Origin: Nocardiopsis sp. TSRI0078
Lineage (GTDB): Bacteria > Actinomycetota > Actinomycetes > Streptosporangiales > Streptosporangiaceae
NCBI RefSeq assembly: GCF_001905145.1
Contig: NZ_LWLB01000037.1
Location: 124,001 to 188,000, forward strand
Reading direction: 5' to 3'
DNA: 64,000 bases
This document shows positions 34,067-43,207 of this stretch, piece after piece; the first letter of the stretch is position 1; each line of letters starts with the position of its first letter. The position numbers and the translations under genes are program-made. Below the pieces are notes generated by a model. The model was not told the origin of the DNA, did no database searches, and worked only from the letters and a program-made list of their open reading frames with translations.

Positions 34067-35056
34067 CTACGCCTCCGGTGCGTCCAGGGCCCGTTCGAGG
34101 ACGTCGCGCACGGTGGCGCGCAGCAGGTCCACCTTGTACCCGGTCGCGGGCAGCGGGGAGCACAGGCCGGCCAGGCCCTCCAGCGCCTCCTCCACGCCCG
34201 TGCCCAGCGGACTCCCGGGGCGCGCGCCCACCAGGGCGGCCTCCACCTCCGGCAGCCGCAACGGGGTACGCGCGACCCCGCCCACGGCCACCGCCGCCGA
34301 GGACACCGGGCCCGAGCCCCCGTCCGCGGGGGCCAGGCGGGCCACCGCCTCCACCAGCGGCCACTCCGCACGGGAGCGTCCGGTCGCCCGGCGGTAGGCG
34401 GCCCGCTCGCCCGGCACCGGGGCCGGCAGCGCCACCGACACCAGCACCCGGCCCGGCTCCAGCACGTGGTCGCGGGTCGGGTCGGCGGCGTCGTACAGGT
34501 CCGCCACCGCCATCTCCGTCCGTCGGCCGTCGGCCACCAGCACCGTCGCGTCGTGGGCCAGCAGCGCCACCGCCAGCGACGACGGGTGCGGCGCCACGCA
34601 CGGCCCCTGGTCCACGACCACCCCGTACAGGTGGTCTCCCCCGCGCGCCGGGCAGGAGTCCCCGCCCGTCTGGAAGCAGTCGAAGGCCGGATTGCGCAGG
34701 TACCAGCACCGGTTGCGCTGGAGCAGGTTGCCGCCCAGGGTCGCGGTGGTGCGCACCTGCGGCGTGGCCAGCTCCCGGGCGGTGCGGGCCAGCGCCGGAT
34801 AGGCCCCGGCCAGCCCGGGGTCCGTGTGGAGCTCGCCCACGCTGGTCAGCGCGCCCACCCGGGCCGAGCCGTCGGGGCGCCACTCCACCCCGCGCAGCTC
34901 GTCCAGACCGGACAGGTCCACCACGGGCGCGGGGGCCAGGACCCCCGCGGCCAGGCACGCCGTCAGGTCGGTGCCCCCCGCGCGCGCGAGGGCGCCCGTT
35001 CCGTCCAGCCGGGACAGGGCCCCGTCCAGCTCCTCGGGTCGTGCGGTGGCGGTCAT
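34067..35056 (-). CDS. Molybdenum hydroxylase FAD subunit with Cys-rich insert
   Basis: FAD-binding medium subunit of a xanthine dehydrogenase-family enzyme, 329 residues. FAD motifs are ALARAGGTDLTACL and ATPQVRTTATLGGNLLQRN. Directly after lies a Cys-rich insert (RCWYLRNPAFDCFQTGGDSC), like that of PaoB/YagS-type subunits, where it holds an extra [4Fe-4S] cluster. The C-terminal CO-dehydrogenase flavoprotein domain follows (RATGRSRAEWPLVEAVARL; GVARTPLRLPEVEAALVG). The ATG overlaps the upstream stop by four bases, so it is coupled to the catalytic subunit. Aldehyde or purine substrate is possible. Confidence 0.9.
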   Translation of the reverse strand: MTATARPEELDGALSRLDGTGALARAGGTDLTACLAAGVLAPAPVVDLSGLDELRGVEWRPDGSARVGALTSVGELHTDPGLAGAYPALARTARELATPQVRTTATLGGNLLQRNRCWYLRNPAFDCFQTGGDSCPARGGDHLYGVVVDQGPCVAPHPSSLAVALLAHDATVLVADGRRTEMAVADLYDAADPTRDHVLEPGRVLVSVALPAPVPGERAAYRRATGRSRAEWPLVEAVARLAPADGGSGPVSSAAVAVGGVARTPLRLPEVEAALVGARPGSPLGTGVEEALEGLAGLCSPLPATGYKVDLLRATVRDVLERALDAPEA

Positions 35057-37686
35057 CGGAGTCCCCCGATCAGTCGGTCCGGTCGGATGGGCAGGTCGTG
35101 GGGGCGCCAGCCGGTGGCGTCGTGCACGGCGTTGGCCACGGCCGCGGCCACGCCCACCACCGAGACCTCGCCCAGGCCGATCCCGGCGCCCGCGGCGTGT
35201 TCGAACCCCTCCTGGTGGAAGTACACCTCGGTCTCGGGGACGTCGCCCATGCCCGGGATCCGGTAGTCCTCCAGGTTGTCGGTGAGTACCACCCCGGTGG
35301 CCGGGTCGTGGCGGCGCTCCTCGAAGAGCGCGTACCCCACCCCCTGCACCACGGCGCCCTCGCACTGGTTGCGGGCCAGCCGTTCGGAGTACACGCGTCC
35401 GACGGCCAGCCCCGCCCAGCACCGTGTGGGGCGCACCCGGCCCAGCAGGGTGTCCACCTCCACCTCCATCACGTGCACGGCGCCGCTCATGCCCCGGCCC
35501 ACGGCCAGGTCGTCCATGTCCGGGGACAGCGCCCCCCAGCGGTCGCGGCCGCGCTCACCGACCACCCGGACACCCTCGGCCGCGGCCAGCGCGTCCTTGA
35601 GGGCGTGCTCGGGGACCGGCCCCGACTCGGGGACCCGGGGCTCGTGCTCGCGCAGTGCGGCGCGCAGCCGGTCGGCGGCCTCGGCCGCGGCCGGCCCCAT
35701 GGAGGTGGTGGTGCGGCTGCCGAAGGAGCCGGTGCCGTGCACCGAGGAGCTGTCGCCGATCTCCACACGCAGGTCGGAGGCGGGCACTCCCAGGCGGTCG
35801 GCGACCACCTCGCCCAGGACCGTGCGGATCCCGGTGCCGATGTCCTGGGTGGCCGAGCGCACCACCACGCCGCCGTCGCGCACCGACAGCTCCACCTGCG
35901 CCTTGGGCCCCATGAGGTAGAGCCAGTTGGAGGAAGCGAGGCCGACCCCGCGCCGGAACCGGCCGGTGCGCGCCCCGCGCGGGCGCTCGCGCCACAGGTC
36001 CAGGGCGGCCACCCGCTCGTACAGCGCCCGTCGCTTGGGGTTGCCGTCCCAGCGGCGGCGCAGCGACAGGGGGTCCTCCCCCAGCCGCCCGGCCATCGTG
36101 TCCACGGCCTGCTCCAGCGCCCAGGCCAGCGGTGCGCCGCCGGGGGCGCGCATGGGCTGTCCGGGCGGGCGGTGGGTGACGACGTCGAAGTCGCGCGTCC
36201 TGCGCGGGGAGCGCCCGTAGACCAGCATCGCGAGCGTGGCCGTGGTGGAGCCCACCGCGACGCCGCCGTCCCCGTGGGAGTCCACGCTCATCGCCGCCAG
36301 GTCGCCGTTCCGGTCGGCCAGCAGCGCCACACGGGTGCGCGTGGCGGCGCGGTGCCCGGCGTCGGTCAGTTCCTCGGCGCGGTCGAAGGACACGCGCACC
36401 GGGGAGTGGGCGAGCCGGGACAGCTCCGCGGCGGCCACCACGTCCGCCGACAGGCCGTTCTTGGCGCCGAAACCGCCGCCGACGTACTCGCTGACCACGC
36501 GCACCTTCTCCGGCGGCAGTTCCCAGCGCTCGGCGGCCTTCCGGGCGACCTTGGCCACCGTCTGGGTGGACACGCGCAGGGTCAGCGTGCCGTCGCGCTC
36601 CCAGGAGGCCACGCACACGTGGGGCTCCAACGGGGTGTGCAGCTGGACGGCGGTGGAGTACTCCTGGGCCACCAGGCGCGGGTCGTCGCGCTCGCCGGCC
36701 CTGCGCAGGCGCCGTACGGCGGTGGCACCGCGCCAGCTGGTGGAGGCCGGGCCGTGTACGTTGCCCCGCCAGGAGGACGGGGGAGTGGGGGCCTCGCCGT
36801 AGGAGGGGGCGGCCCGGCGCTGGGCGCGCGTGGTGTACACCTGCGGGGCGTCCTCAGAGCGCGCCTCGTCCGCGTCCAGTACGGCGGGCAGGGGATCGTA
36901 GTCCACCCGCACCGCTTCGGCGGCGGCCCGGGCCAGGGCGGCGGTGGGCGCGGCCACGGCGGCGATCGGCTGGCCGACGTAGCGCACCAGGCGCTCCTCG
37001 CCCAGCAGGTCCGTGAACACCGGCCGTCCGTCCGCGGGCTGGGGCATGGTCTCGCTCCGCGCCCCGCCGGGGTGGACGGACCGCACCCGTGCGTGGGCGT
37101 GGGCCGAGCGCACGATCACCCCCTCCCAGGTGCCCTCGGGAGCCAGGTCGCCGCTGAAGCGGGCCCGGCCGGTGACCTTGTCCAGGGCGTCCGCGCGCGG
37201 GGGGTCGCGGTCCGGTTCGGTGTCGAACTCCCCGGCGCAGGCGGCGGCCACGGCGGCGAAGATCCCCTCGTAGGCGCCGCAGCGGCACAGGTGCCCTGAC
37301 AGGGCGTCGGCGATGCGCTCGCGGTCCGGGCGGACGTCGCCGTGCTCGGCGCGCCAGGCGTCGGCGAAGGCGGAGGCCTCCACCACGAACCCCGGCGTGC
37401 AGTAGCCGCACTGGAGCGCGTCGTGGGCGGCGAAGGCGCGCTGCACGGGGTGGTCCCCGCCCAGTCCCTCCACGGTGGTGACGGAGCTGCCGGCCAGGCG
37501 TTCGGCGGGCAGCAGGCACGAGGCGGTGGGGGCGCCGTCCACCAGGACGGTGCAGGCGCCGCAGACCCCCGTGCCGCAGGCGATCTTGGTTCCGGTCAGG
37601 CCGAGCCGGTCGCGGATGTGCTCGGCCGCGGTGGTGCCGGGGGAGTCGGGGGTGGGGGAGGAGGAGCCGTTCAGTCGAACGTTCAT
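35053..37686 (-). CDS. Molybdenum hydroxylase, fused [2Fe-2S] and molybdopterin domains
   Basis: Single 877-residue chain joining two subunits that are usually separate. Residues 1-150 carry both [2Fe-2S] clusters: plant-type CGTGVCGACTVLVDG and all-alpha CGYCTPG with HLCRCGAYE. From about residue 165 the molybdopterin subunit begins (DALDKVTGRARFSGD) and contains YVGGGFGAKNG, GQPMRAPGGAPLAW and, near the end, GLGEVSVVG with the expected catalytic Glu position. The GEPP motif typical of xanthine enzymes is altered, so the substrate may be an aldehyde or other heterocycle. First gene of a two-gene operon with the FAD subunit. The promoter has an inverted repeat. Confidence 0.9.
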   Translation of the reverse strand: MNVRLNGSSSPTPDSPGTTAAEHIRDRLGLTGTKIACGTGVCGACTVLVDGAPTASCLLPAERLAGSSVTTVEGLGGDHPVQRAFAAHDALQCGYCTPGFVVEASAFADAWRAEHGDVRPDRERIADALSGHLCRCGAYEGIFAAVAAACAGEFDTEPDRDPPRADALDKVTGRARFSGDLAPEGTWEGVIVRSAHAHARVRSVHPGGARSETMPQPADGRPVFTDLLGEERLVRYVGQPIAAVAAPTAALARAAAEAVRVDYDPLPAVLDADEARSEDAPQVYTTRAQRRAAPSYGEAPTPPSSWRGNVHGPASTSWRGATAVRRLRRAGERDDPRLVAQEYSTAVQLHTPLEPHVCVASWERDGTLTLRVSTQTVAKVARKAAERWELPPEKVRVVSEYVGGGFGAKNGLSADVVAAAELSRLAHSPVRVSFDRAEELTDAGHRAATRTRVALLADRNGDLAAMSVDSHGDGGVAVGSTTATLAMLVYGRSPRRTRDFDVVTHRPPGQPMRAPGGAPLAWALEQAVDTMAGRLGEDPLSLRRRWDGNPKRRALYERVAALDLWRERPRGARTGRFRRGVGLASSNWLYLMGPKAQVELSVRDGGVVVRSATQDIGTGIRTVLGEVVADRLGVPASDLRVEIGDSSSVHGTGSFGSRTTTSMGPAAAEAADRLRAALREHEPRVPESGPVPEHALKDALAAAEGVRVVGERGRDRWGALSPDMDDLAVGRGMSGAVHVMEVEVDTLLGRVRPTRCWAGLAVGRVYSERLARNQCEGAVVQGVGYALFEERRHDPATGVVLTDNLEDYRIPGMGDVPETEVYFHQEGFEHAAGAGIGLGEVSVVGVAAAVANAVHDATGWRPHDLPIRPDRLIGGLR

Positions 37687-37699
37687 GGGAGCTTTCCTC

Positions 37700-37755
37700 G
37701 ATACGAAGTTGACGGTGACAACTTAGGTGCGCCGTCACGGGACTGTCAACGAGGT
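37700..37755 (-). promoter_or_regulatory. Promoter and operator of fused hydroxylase operon
   Basis: On the minus strand TTGACA (37747-37742) and TAAGTT (about 37723-37718) form a -35/-10 pair with an 18-bp spacer. An inverted repeat, AAGTTG (37706-37711) and CAACTT (37719-37724), overlaps the -10 and could be an operator. Confidence 0.55.
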
Positions 37756-37849
37756 TTCCGACGTGTGCGGCCGCATGCGCCGAAGACCCGTCGGCGTGCG
37801 CACCGGTCCCCGCCGCACCCGCCTGCGTGGATGGCGCGGCCGCGGCCGT

Positions 37850-38960
37850 CATCTGGTTGTTGGGCTTGCCTGTCGCTTTCTGTCGGGTTCTGCTCACAAC
37901 ATGCCAGGGCGGCCGCTACGGTGTGACCCATGGCGAGCAGGACCGTGAAGCGGGCGTTCAGGTACCGCTTCTACCCCGCCCCGTGCAGACGGCGCAGCTG
38001 TCGCGCACGTTCGGGGTGCGTGCGCCCGGTCTGCGACCGTGCCCTCGCCGAACGCACCAACGCCTGGCACACCGAGCAACGGCGGATCTCCTACACCGAC
38101 ACCTTGGCGATGCTCACCGCCTGGAAGAAGACACCGGACCTGGCCTTCCTCAACGAGGTCTCCTGCGTCCCCCTCCAACAGGGTCTGCGGCACCTGCACA
38201 CCGCCTTCCGCGACTTCTTCGGCAAGCGCGCCCGGTACCCGCGGTTCAAGTCGCGCAAGAAAGCGAAGGCGTCGGCGGAGTACACCGCCAGCGCGTTCCG
38301 CTACCGCGACGGGCAGCGGAGGCCGGCCAAGATGGCCGACCCGTTGGACATCGTGTGGTCGCGCCCTCTGCCCGAGGGGGCACGGCCGTCCACGGTGACG
38401 GTCTCGCGCGATGCGGCCGGGCGCTGGTTCGTCTCGCTGCTGTGCGAGGACACGATCGAGACCGCCCCGGCCCCGCGTGCGGCGGTCGGTGTGGACGCCG
38501 GGATTTCCTGCACCGGCTCACGTCTCGACTCGTCCGCGAGAACCACGTGGTCGTGATCGAGGACCTGACCGTGCGCGCCCTGCTGAAGAACCGCACCCTG
38601 GCCCGCGCGATCTCGGATGCGGCCTGGCGGGAGCTGCGGTCGATGCTGGCCCACAAGTGCGCCTGGTACGTGCGGGACCTGGTGGCGGTGGACCGGTTCT
38701 TTCCCTCCTCCCGGGCGTGCTCGACCCCGGGTGCGGGGCCACCCATGACCGGGATGCGAACGCGGCGAAGAGTCTCGAAGCCGCCGGGCTGGCGGTGGTT
38801 GCCTGCGGAGCTGGTGTGAGACCTCAACGGGAGTCCTCCCGGACGGGGCGACCGGCGGTGAAACAGGAAGGCCACGGGGCGACCCGTGACGGGGCCCGGG
38901 CCCCGAACCACCGGTAGGCGGTTCCGCGGTCTCCTGCCTCCAGGCAGAAGAGGAAGTCAA
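37850..38960 (+). mobile_element. Degenerate IS605/IS1341-type element
   Basis: Remnant of a TnpB-only transposable element. The right end is well preserved: hairpin CTGCCT (38934-38939)/AGGCAG (38942-38947), then a short purine stretch ending in TCAA at 38957-38960, resembling the right cleavage site of IS605-family elements. The 3' end of tnpB plus this hairpin would be the omega RNA scaffold, with the host sequence from 38961 as guide. The left limit (about 37850) is uncertain. No tnpA is present. Confidence 0.55.
37930..38917 (+). pseudogene. TnpB/OrfB transposase-associated nuclease, broken
   Basis: RNA-guided nuclease TnpB in three frames. Segment 1 (from ATG 37930) has the helical N-domain (RAFRYRFYPAP, QGLRHLHTAFRDFFGKRARYPRFKSRKK) and the first RuvC Asp in VGVDAG. 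At about 38498 a deletion of perhaps 90 codons joins it out of frame to DFLHRLTSRLVRENHVVVIEDL, carrying the RuvC Glu. At about 38733 a second, shorter deletion removes most of the zinc ribbon. The tail CGATHDRDANAAKSLEAAGLAV, with the last RuvC Asp, lies in a third frame, ending at 38917. It cannot make active nuclease. Confidence 0.9.
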
Positions 38961-39071
38961 GTGAGCACCTGTCGCCGGGGAGCCGTCGGCCGCGGCCTCC
39001 GTCGCCCACTCTGAGGTGGACGGGAACGGCTCCGTAGCTGGCCGGGGGCCACAGTGTCGTTACCCGCACCG

Positions 39072-39121
39072 GCGGACGGGGAGGCCGGGCCGCCCCTCGG
39101 CGACCCGGCCTCCCCGTCCGC
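39072..39121 (-). terminator. Terminator after purine permease
   Basis: Perfect 18-bp arms (39072-39089, 39104-39121) with a 14-base loop, 13 bp beyond the permease stop on the minus strand. Confidence 0.75.
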
Positions 39122-39134
39122 ACGGGCCCGGGCG

Positions 39135-40577
39135 CTAGAGCCCGAGGGCGTGCATGGAGAAGTGGAACGCGAACACGGCGCTGAGCACCCACATCAGCCA
39201 GCCGACCTCACCGAAGCGGCCCTGTGCCGAGCGCAGCACGGTGTAGGCGATGATCCCGATGCCGATACCGGTGGCGATGTCGTAGGCGAACGGCATCATC
39301 ACGATGGTCAGGAACGCCGGGACGGCCACGGTCATGTCCGACCAGTCGATCCCGCGGACCTGCGCCATCATCAGTGCTCCCACCATCACCATCGCCACCG
39401 ACGCCGCCTGGGAGGGCACGATGGAGAACACCGGCGCGAACACGATCGCGGTGAGGAACAGCAGCCCGGTGACCACACTGGACAGCCCGGTCCGGGCCCC
39501 CTCGCTCACCCCGGCGGTGGACTCCACGAACACCAGGGTGGCCGAGGAACTGGTCAGGCCGCCGACCACGGCTCCGGTCCCGTCTGTGGCCAGGATCTGG
39601 TTGACCCGGGGCATGCTCCCGTCGGCCCTGGCGATGCCGGCCTTGGCCCCGATCGCCAGGATGGTGCCCACCGCGTCGAAGAACCCGGCCAGCACCAGGG
39701 TGAACAGGATGACCCCGGCGGTGGTCGGCCCGGCGGTGGTCCAGGCGCCGAAGAAGTCGACCTGGAACAGCAGCCCGAAGTCGGGCACGGCCACGGGGCT
39801 GCCGGACAGCTCCGGCGCGCGTCCGCCCCAGTCCTCGCCGCCGAGGCCCGCCACCTGGTGGACCACGACCGCCAGCACCGTGGCACCGACGATGCCGTAG
39901 AAGATCGCGCCGGGCGCTCCGCGCACCAGCAGCACGCTCGCCAGCACCAGGCCGCACACGAACACCAGGATCGGCCAGCCGGCGAGGTTCCCGCCGTCGC
40001 CCGACGCGCCGAGCTGCAACAGGCTGCTGCCGTCGCCGCCGCTGACGAAGCCGGCGTTGGCCAGGCCGATCAGGGACACGAACAGGCCGATGCCCACCCC
40101 GATCGCCATCTTGAGGTTGTGCGGCAGCGCGTTCATCACGGCGGTGCGCACTCCGGTCACCACCATGAGGACGATGACCACGCCCTGCCACACGACCAGG
40201 CCCATCACCTCGGGCCACGACATGACCGGGGCGGCCTGGTAGGCCACCACCGCCATCACCCCGAGGGCGGCGGCGCAGGCGATCGGCGCGCGGCCGACCA
40301 CCCCCATCATGATGGTGACCAGCCCCGCGGCCAGGGCGGTCATGGTGGTCAGCTGGGCCGGGGACAGGAAGTCCCCGTTGACGTCGGGGACCCCGCCGAG
40401 GATCACCGGGTTCAGGACGATGATGTAGGCCATCGCCATGAACGTGGTGAGTCCGCCGCGGACCTCCCGTCCGAGGGTGGAGCCGCGCTCGCTGATGAAG
40501 AAGAAGCGGTCGAGCCAGGATCGATCCGTGGGGGACCGGTCCCCGGTACGGGGGCCGGTGTCCTTGAGTTGGGTCAT
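39135..40577 (-). CDS. NCS2 family purine permease (AzgA/PbuG-like)
   Basis: Proton-coupled nucleobase permease of 480 residues, cytoplasmic membrane. About 12-14 helices. The N-terminus is typical of the AzgA/guanine-hypoxanthine branch: WLDRFFFISERGSTLGREVRGGLTTFMAMAYIIVLNPVIL. Further features are PHNLKMAIGVGIGLFVSLIGLANAG, FFDAVGTILAIGAKAG, and LTSSSATLVFVESTAGVSEGARTGLSSVVTG with the family's Glu-Ser-x-x-Gly. The ATG at 40577 follows AGGAGGGG. It lies on the same strand as the purine hydroxylase cluster, so it likely imports hypoxanthine, guanine or xanthine. Confidence 0.93.
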   Translation of the reverse strand: MTQLKDTGPRTGDRSPTDRSWLDRFFFISERGSTLGREVRGGLTTFMAMAYIIVLNPVILGGVPDVNGDFLSPAQLTTMTALAAGLVTIMMGVVGRAPIACAAALGVMAVVAYQAAPVMSWPEVMGLVVWQGVVIVLMVVTGVRTAVMNALPHNLKMAIGVGIGLFVSLIGLANAGFVSGGDGSSLLQLGASGDGGNLAGWPILVFVCGLVLASVLLVRGAPGAIFYGIVGATVLAVVVHQVAGLGGEDWGGRAPELSGSPVAVPDFGLLFQVDFFGAWTTAGPTTAGVILFTLVLAGFFDAVGTILAIGAKAGIARADGSMPRVNQILATDGTGAVVGGLTSSSATLVFVESTAGVSEGARTGLSSVVTGLLFLTAIVFAPVFSIVPSQAASVAMVMVGALMMAQVRGIDWSDMTVAVPAFLTIVMMPFAYDIATGIGIGIIAYTVLRSAQGRFGEVGWLMWVLSAVFAFHFSMHALGL

Positions 40578-40672
40578 GTCCCCTCCTGGAGGGAGATGAG
40601 CATGGCGAAGATCGCCATGAGCAAGGGGGTTGATACTCCGGGTGATCAATCAGGGTTGTGCGGGACGACGCT

Positions 40673-40692
40673 GTTCCGCAAGGTTCCGCAAG
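40673..40692. repeat. Tandem decamer upstream of permease
   Basis: GTTCCGCAAG occurs twice head to tail (40673-40682 and 40683-40692), between the permease start and the end of the hydroxylase gene. Ten-bp phasing suits a regulator contacting one DNA face. No factor is identified. Confidence 0.5.
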
Positions 40693-40774
40693 GACACCCG
40701 CCCCGGCGCCGAGGGCGCCGGCGGATCCGGGGCGGGCGGTTCATGGAGGGGGCGGGCCTGGCCCGCCCCCGCGG

Positions 40775-43207
40775 CTACAGGTCGATGCCCACGATGTCCT
40801 CCGGGCGCACCGGCGCGTGCGTCAGCGCCCTCCCCGTCGCCGCGCGCACCGCGGCCACGATCGCCGGGGTCGACGACAGCGTCGGCGGCTCACCCGCGCC
40901 CCGCAGCCCGTAGGGCGAGTGCGGGTCCGGGTGCTCCAGCACCTCGATCCGCATCGGCGGCGTGTCCAGGATCGTCGGGATCAGGTAGTCGGTGAACGAC
41001 GGGTTGCGGATCTGCCCGTCCGCGACCTGGACCTCCTCCATCAGGGCCAGACCCAGCCCCTGGGTGGAACCGCCCTGGATCTGTCCGAGCAGCTGCTGGG
41101 GGTGCATCACCTTGCCCACGTCCTGCACCGCGTCCAGAGCCACCACCTTCACCAGGCCCAGCTCCACGTCCACGTCCACCACGGCCCGGTGCACGCACAT
41201 CCCGAACTGGGTGTGCGAGGCGCCCTGGCCCAGCTTCGGGTCCAGCATCTCGGTGGGCCGGTGGTGGTACTCCCGGGTCTGCTCGACCACCGTGCCGCCC
41301 TGCGCCGAGTCGCCCAGCAGGTCCGCCAGCGACACCAGTGCGCCGGCCGTGGCCGAGACCACCTTGCCGCCGGATAGCGACAGGTCGGTGTCCGCGATCC
41401 CCTCGGGAACGAGTCCGCGCTCGCGCGCCAGCGCGAACACCTCCGCGCGCACCGACGCGCACGCCGTCCGGACCGCGCCGCCGGTCATGTACGACTGGCG
41501 CGAGGCCGACGAGGAGCCCGCCGACCCCACCTGGGTGTCGGAGGGGGCGATGACCACCTTCTCCACGCCGAGCTCGGTCCGGGCGATCTGGCCCTTGACG
41601 GTCACCAGCCCCTGGCCGACCTCGGCCGCGGCCGTGTGCACCAGCACCACCGGCTCGCCGCCCATGACCTCCAGCCGCACCCGGGCGGTGGAGTAGTCGT
41701 CGAACCCCTCCGAGAAGCACAGGTTCTTCAGGCCCAGGCCGTAGCCCACACCGCGCACCACGCCCTCACCATGCGTGGTGCCCGCCACCCCGCCCGGCAG
41801 CGTGCGCAGGTCGGCGGGGTCGGCCAGCTCGCCGCGCTCGGGCGGCATCGGCAGGTCGCGGCAGCGCTCCAGCATCTCCGCCATGGGCAGCGGCATGTCG
41901 ATCTCCTGGCCCGTGATGATCCGCGAGCCCTGCGACATGGCGTTCTTGATCCGCAGGTCGACCGGGTGCATGCCCAGCTCCTCGGCGAGCCGGTCCATCT
42001 GCGACTCGTAGGCGAAGCAGGCCTGCACCGCGCCGAAACCGCGCATCGCCCCGCACGGCGGGTTGTTGGTGTACACCCCGTAGGCGTCCACCAGCACGTT
42101 CGGCACCTCGTAGGGGCCGATGCCCAGGGAGGAGGCCACACCCACCACGGCCGGGGTCGCCGACGCGTACGCGCCGCCGTCCACGATGATCTCCGCCGTG
42201 GCGTACAGCAGCGTGCCGTCCGCGCGCGCACCGTGCTCGTAGCGCATCTTCGCCGGGTGCCGGTGCACGTGCCCGTAGAAGGACTCCTCGCGGTTGTACA
42301 CGAACTTGACCGGCTTGCCGGTGTGCAGCGCCAGCAGGCACGCGTGGATCTGCATCGACAGGTCCTCGCGGGCGCCGAAGGCGCCGCCCACGCCCGCCAG
42401 GGTCAGGCGCACCTTGTCCTGGGGCAGTCCCAGCGCGGGGGCGATCTGGCGCTGGTCCACGTGCAGCCACTGCGTGGCCACGTACAGGTCCACGCCGCCG
42501 TCCTCGGCCGGAACGGCCATGCCCGACTCCGGGCCGAGGAAGGCCTGGTCCTGCATGCCGACCTCGTACTCGGAGGAGACCACCGCGTCGGCCTCGGCGC
42601 GCAGCCGCTCCAGGATCCCGCTCTCGCGCTCGACCGACCCCGCCGCCCCGGTGAAGGCGCCCGTGCGGACCGGCTGGTAGCGCAGCCGGTTGCCGCGCTG
42701 GTTGTACTCGGGGTGCTCGGGGATCGTGCCCGGCTCGTGCACCAGCGGGCAGTCGGGGTCCAGCGCCGCCCTGCGGGAGTCGCTGATCGGCTCCAGCACC
42801 TCGTAGTCCACCCGGATGCGCTCCATCGCCCGCCGGGCCGTCTCGGGGTGGTCGGCGGCCACCACGGCCACCGCCTCGCCCTTGTAGCGCACCTTGTCGA
42901 AGGCCAGCACCGGCTGGTCCTGGTGCTCCAGCCCGTAGTGCTTCTCGCCGGGCACGTCCTCGTGGGTGAGCACCGCCTGCACCCCCGGCACCTTCAGCGC
43001 CTCGGTGATGTCGATGCCCAGGATCCTCGCGTGCGGATGGGGGCTGCGCAGGGTCGCCCCCCACAGCATGTCCTCCATCCACATGTCCGAGGAGTAGGCG
43101 AACTCGCCGGTGACCTTCAGGGTTCCGTCGGGGCGGCGCGGGCTGGCGCCCACCCCGTCCTTGGTGGTGCTGGACAGGTCCGTCACGGTACGGGTCGTCA
43201 CCGCCAT
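40775..43207 (-). CDS. Xanthine dehydrogenase molybdopterin-binding subunit
   Basis: Catalytic large subunit, 810 residues, hydroxylating hypoxanthine/xanthine or a related purine. It begins with DGVGASPRRPDGTLKVTGEFAYSSD and shows GVGGAFGAREDLS, NPPCGAMRGFGAVQACFAYESQMD, AAAEVGQGLVTVKGQIA and the catalytic Glu in LRGAGEPPTLSSTPA. The ATG shares one base with the stop of the upstream deaminase. It is the last gene of the operon FAD subunit, [2Fe-2S] subunit, deaminase, this subunit. The context supports a purine substrate. Confidence 0.93.
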   Translation of the reverse strand: MAVTTRTVTDLSSTTKDGVGASPRRPDGTLKVTGEFAYSSDMWMEDMLWGATLRSPHPHARILGIDITEALKVPGVQAVLTHEDVPGEKHYGLEHQDQPVLAFDKVRYKGEAVAVVAADHPETARRAMERIRVDYEVLEPISDSRRAALDPDCPLVHEPGTIPEHPEYNQRGNRLRYQPVRTGAFTGAAGSVERESGILERLRAEADAVVSSEYEVGMQDQAFLGPESGMAVPAEDGGVDLYVATQWLHVDQRQIAPALGLPQDKVRLTLAGVGGAFGAREDLSMQIHACLLALHTGKPVKFVYNREESFYGHVHRHPAKMRYEHGARADGTLLYATAEIIVDGGAYASATPAVVGVASSLGIGPYEVPNVLVDAYGVYTNNPPCGAMRGFGAVQACFAYESQMDRLAEELGMHPVDLRIKNAMSQGSRIITGQEIDMPLPMAEMLERCRDLPMPPERGELADPADLRTLPGGVAGTTHGEGVVRGVGYGLGLKNLCFSEGFDDYSTARVRLEVMGGEPVVLVHTAAAEVGQGLVTVKGQIARTELGVEKVVIAPSDTQVGSAGSSSASRQSYMTGGAVRTACASVRAEVFALARERGLVPEGIADTDLSLSGGKVVSATAGALVSLADLLGDSAQGGTVVEQTREYHHRPTEMLDPKLGQGASHTQFGMCVHRAVVDVDVELGLVKVVALDAVQDVGKVMHPQQLLGQIQGGSTQGLGLALMEEVQVADGQIRNPSFTDYLIPTILDTPPMRIEVLEHPDPHSPYGLRGAGEPPTLSSTPAIVAAVRAATGRALTHAPVRPEDIVGIDL

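Noticed and set aside
40621..40640. Short symmetric element around TGATCA near the permease
   Set aside because: The symmetry is only six bases and could arise by chance.
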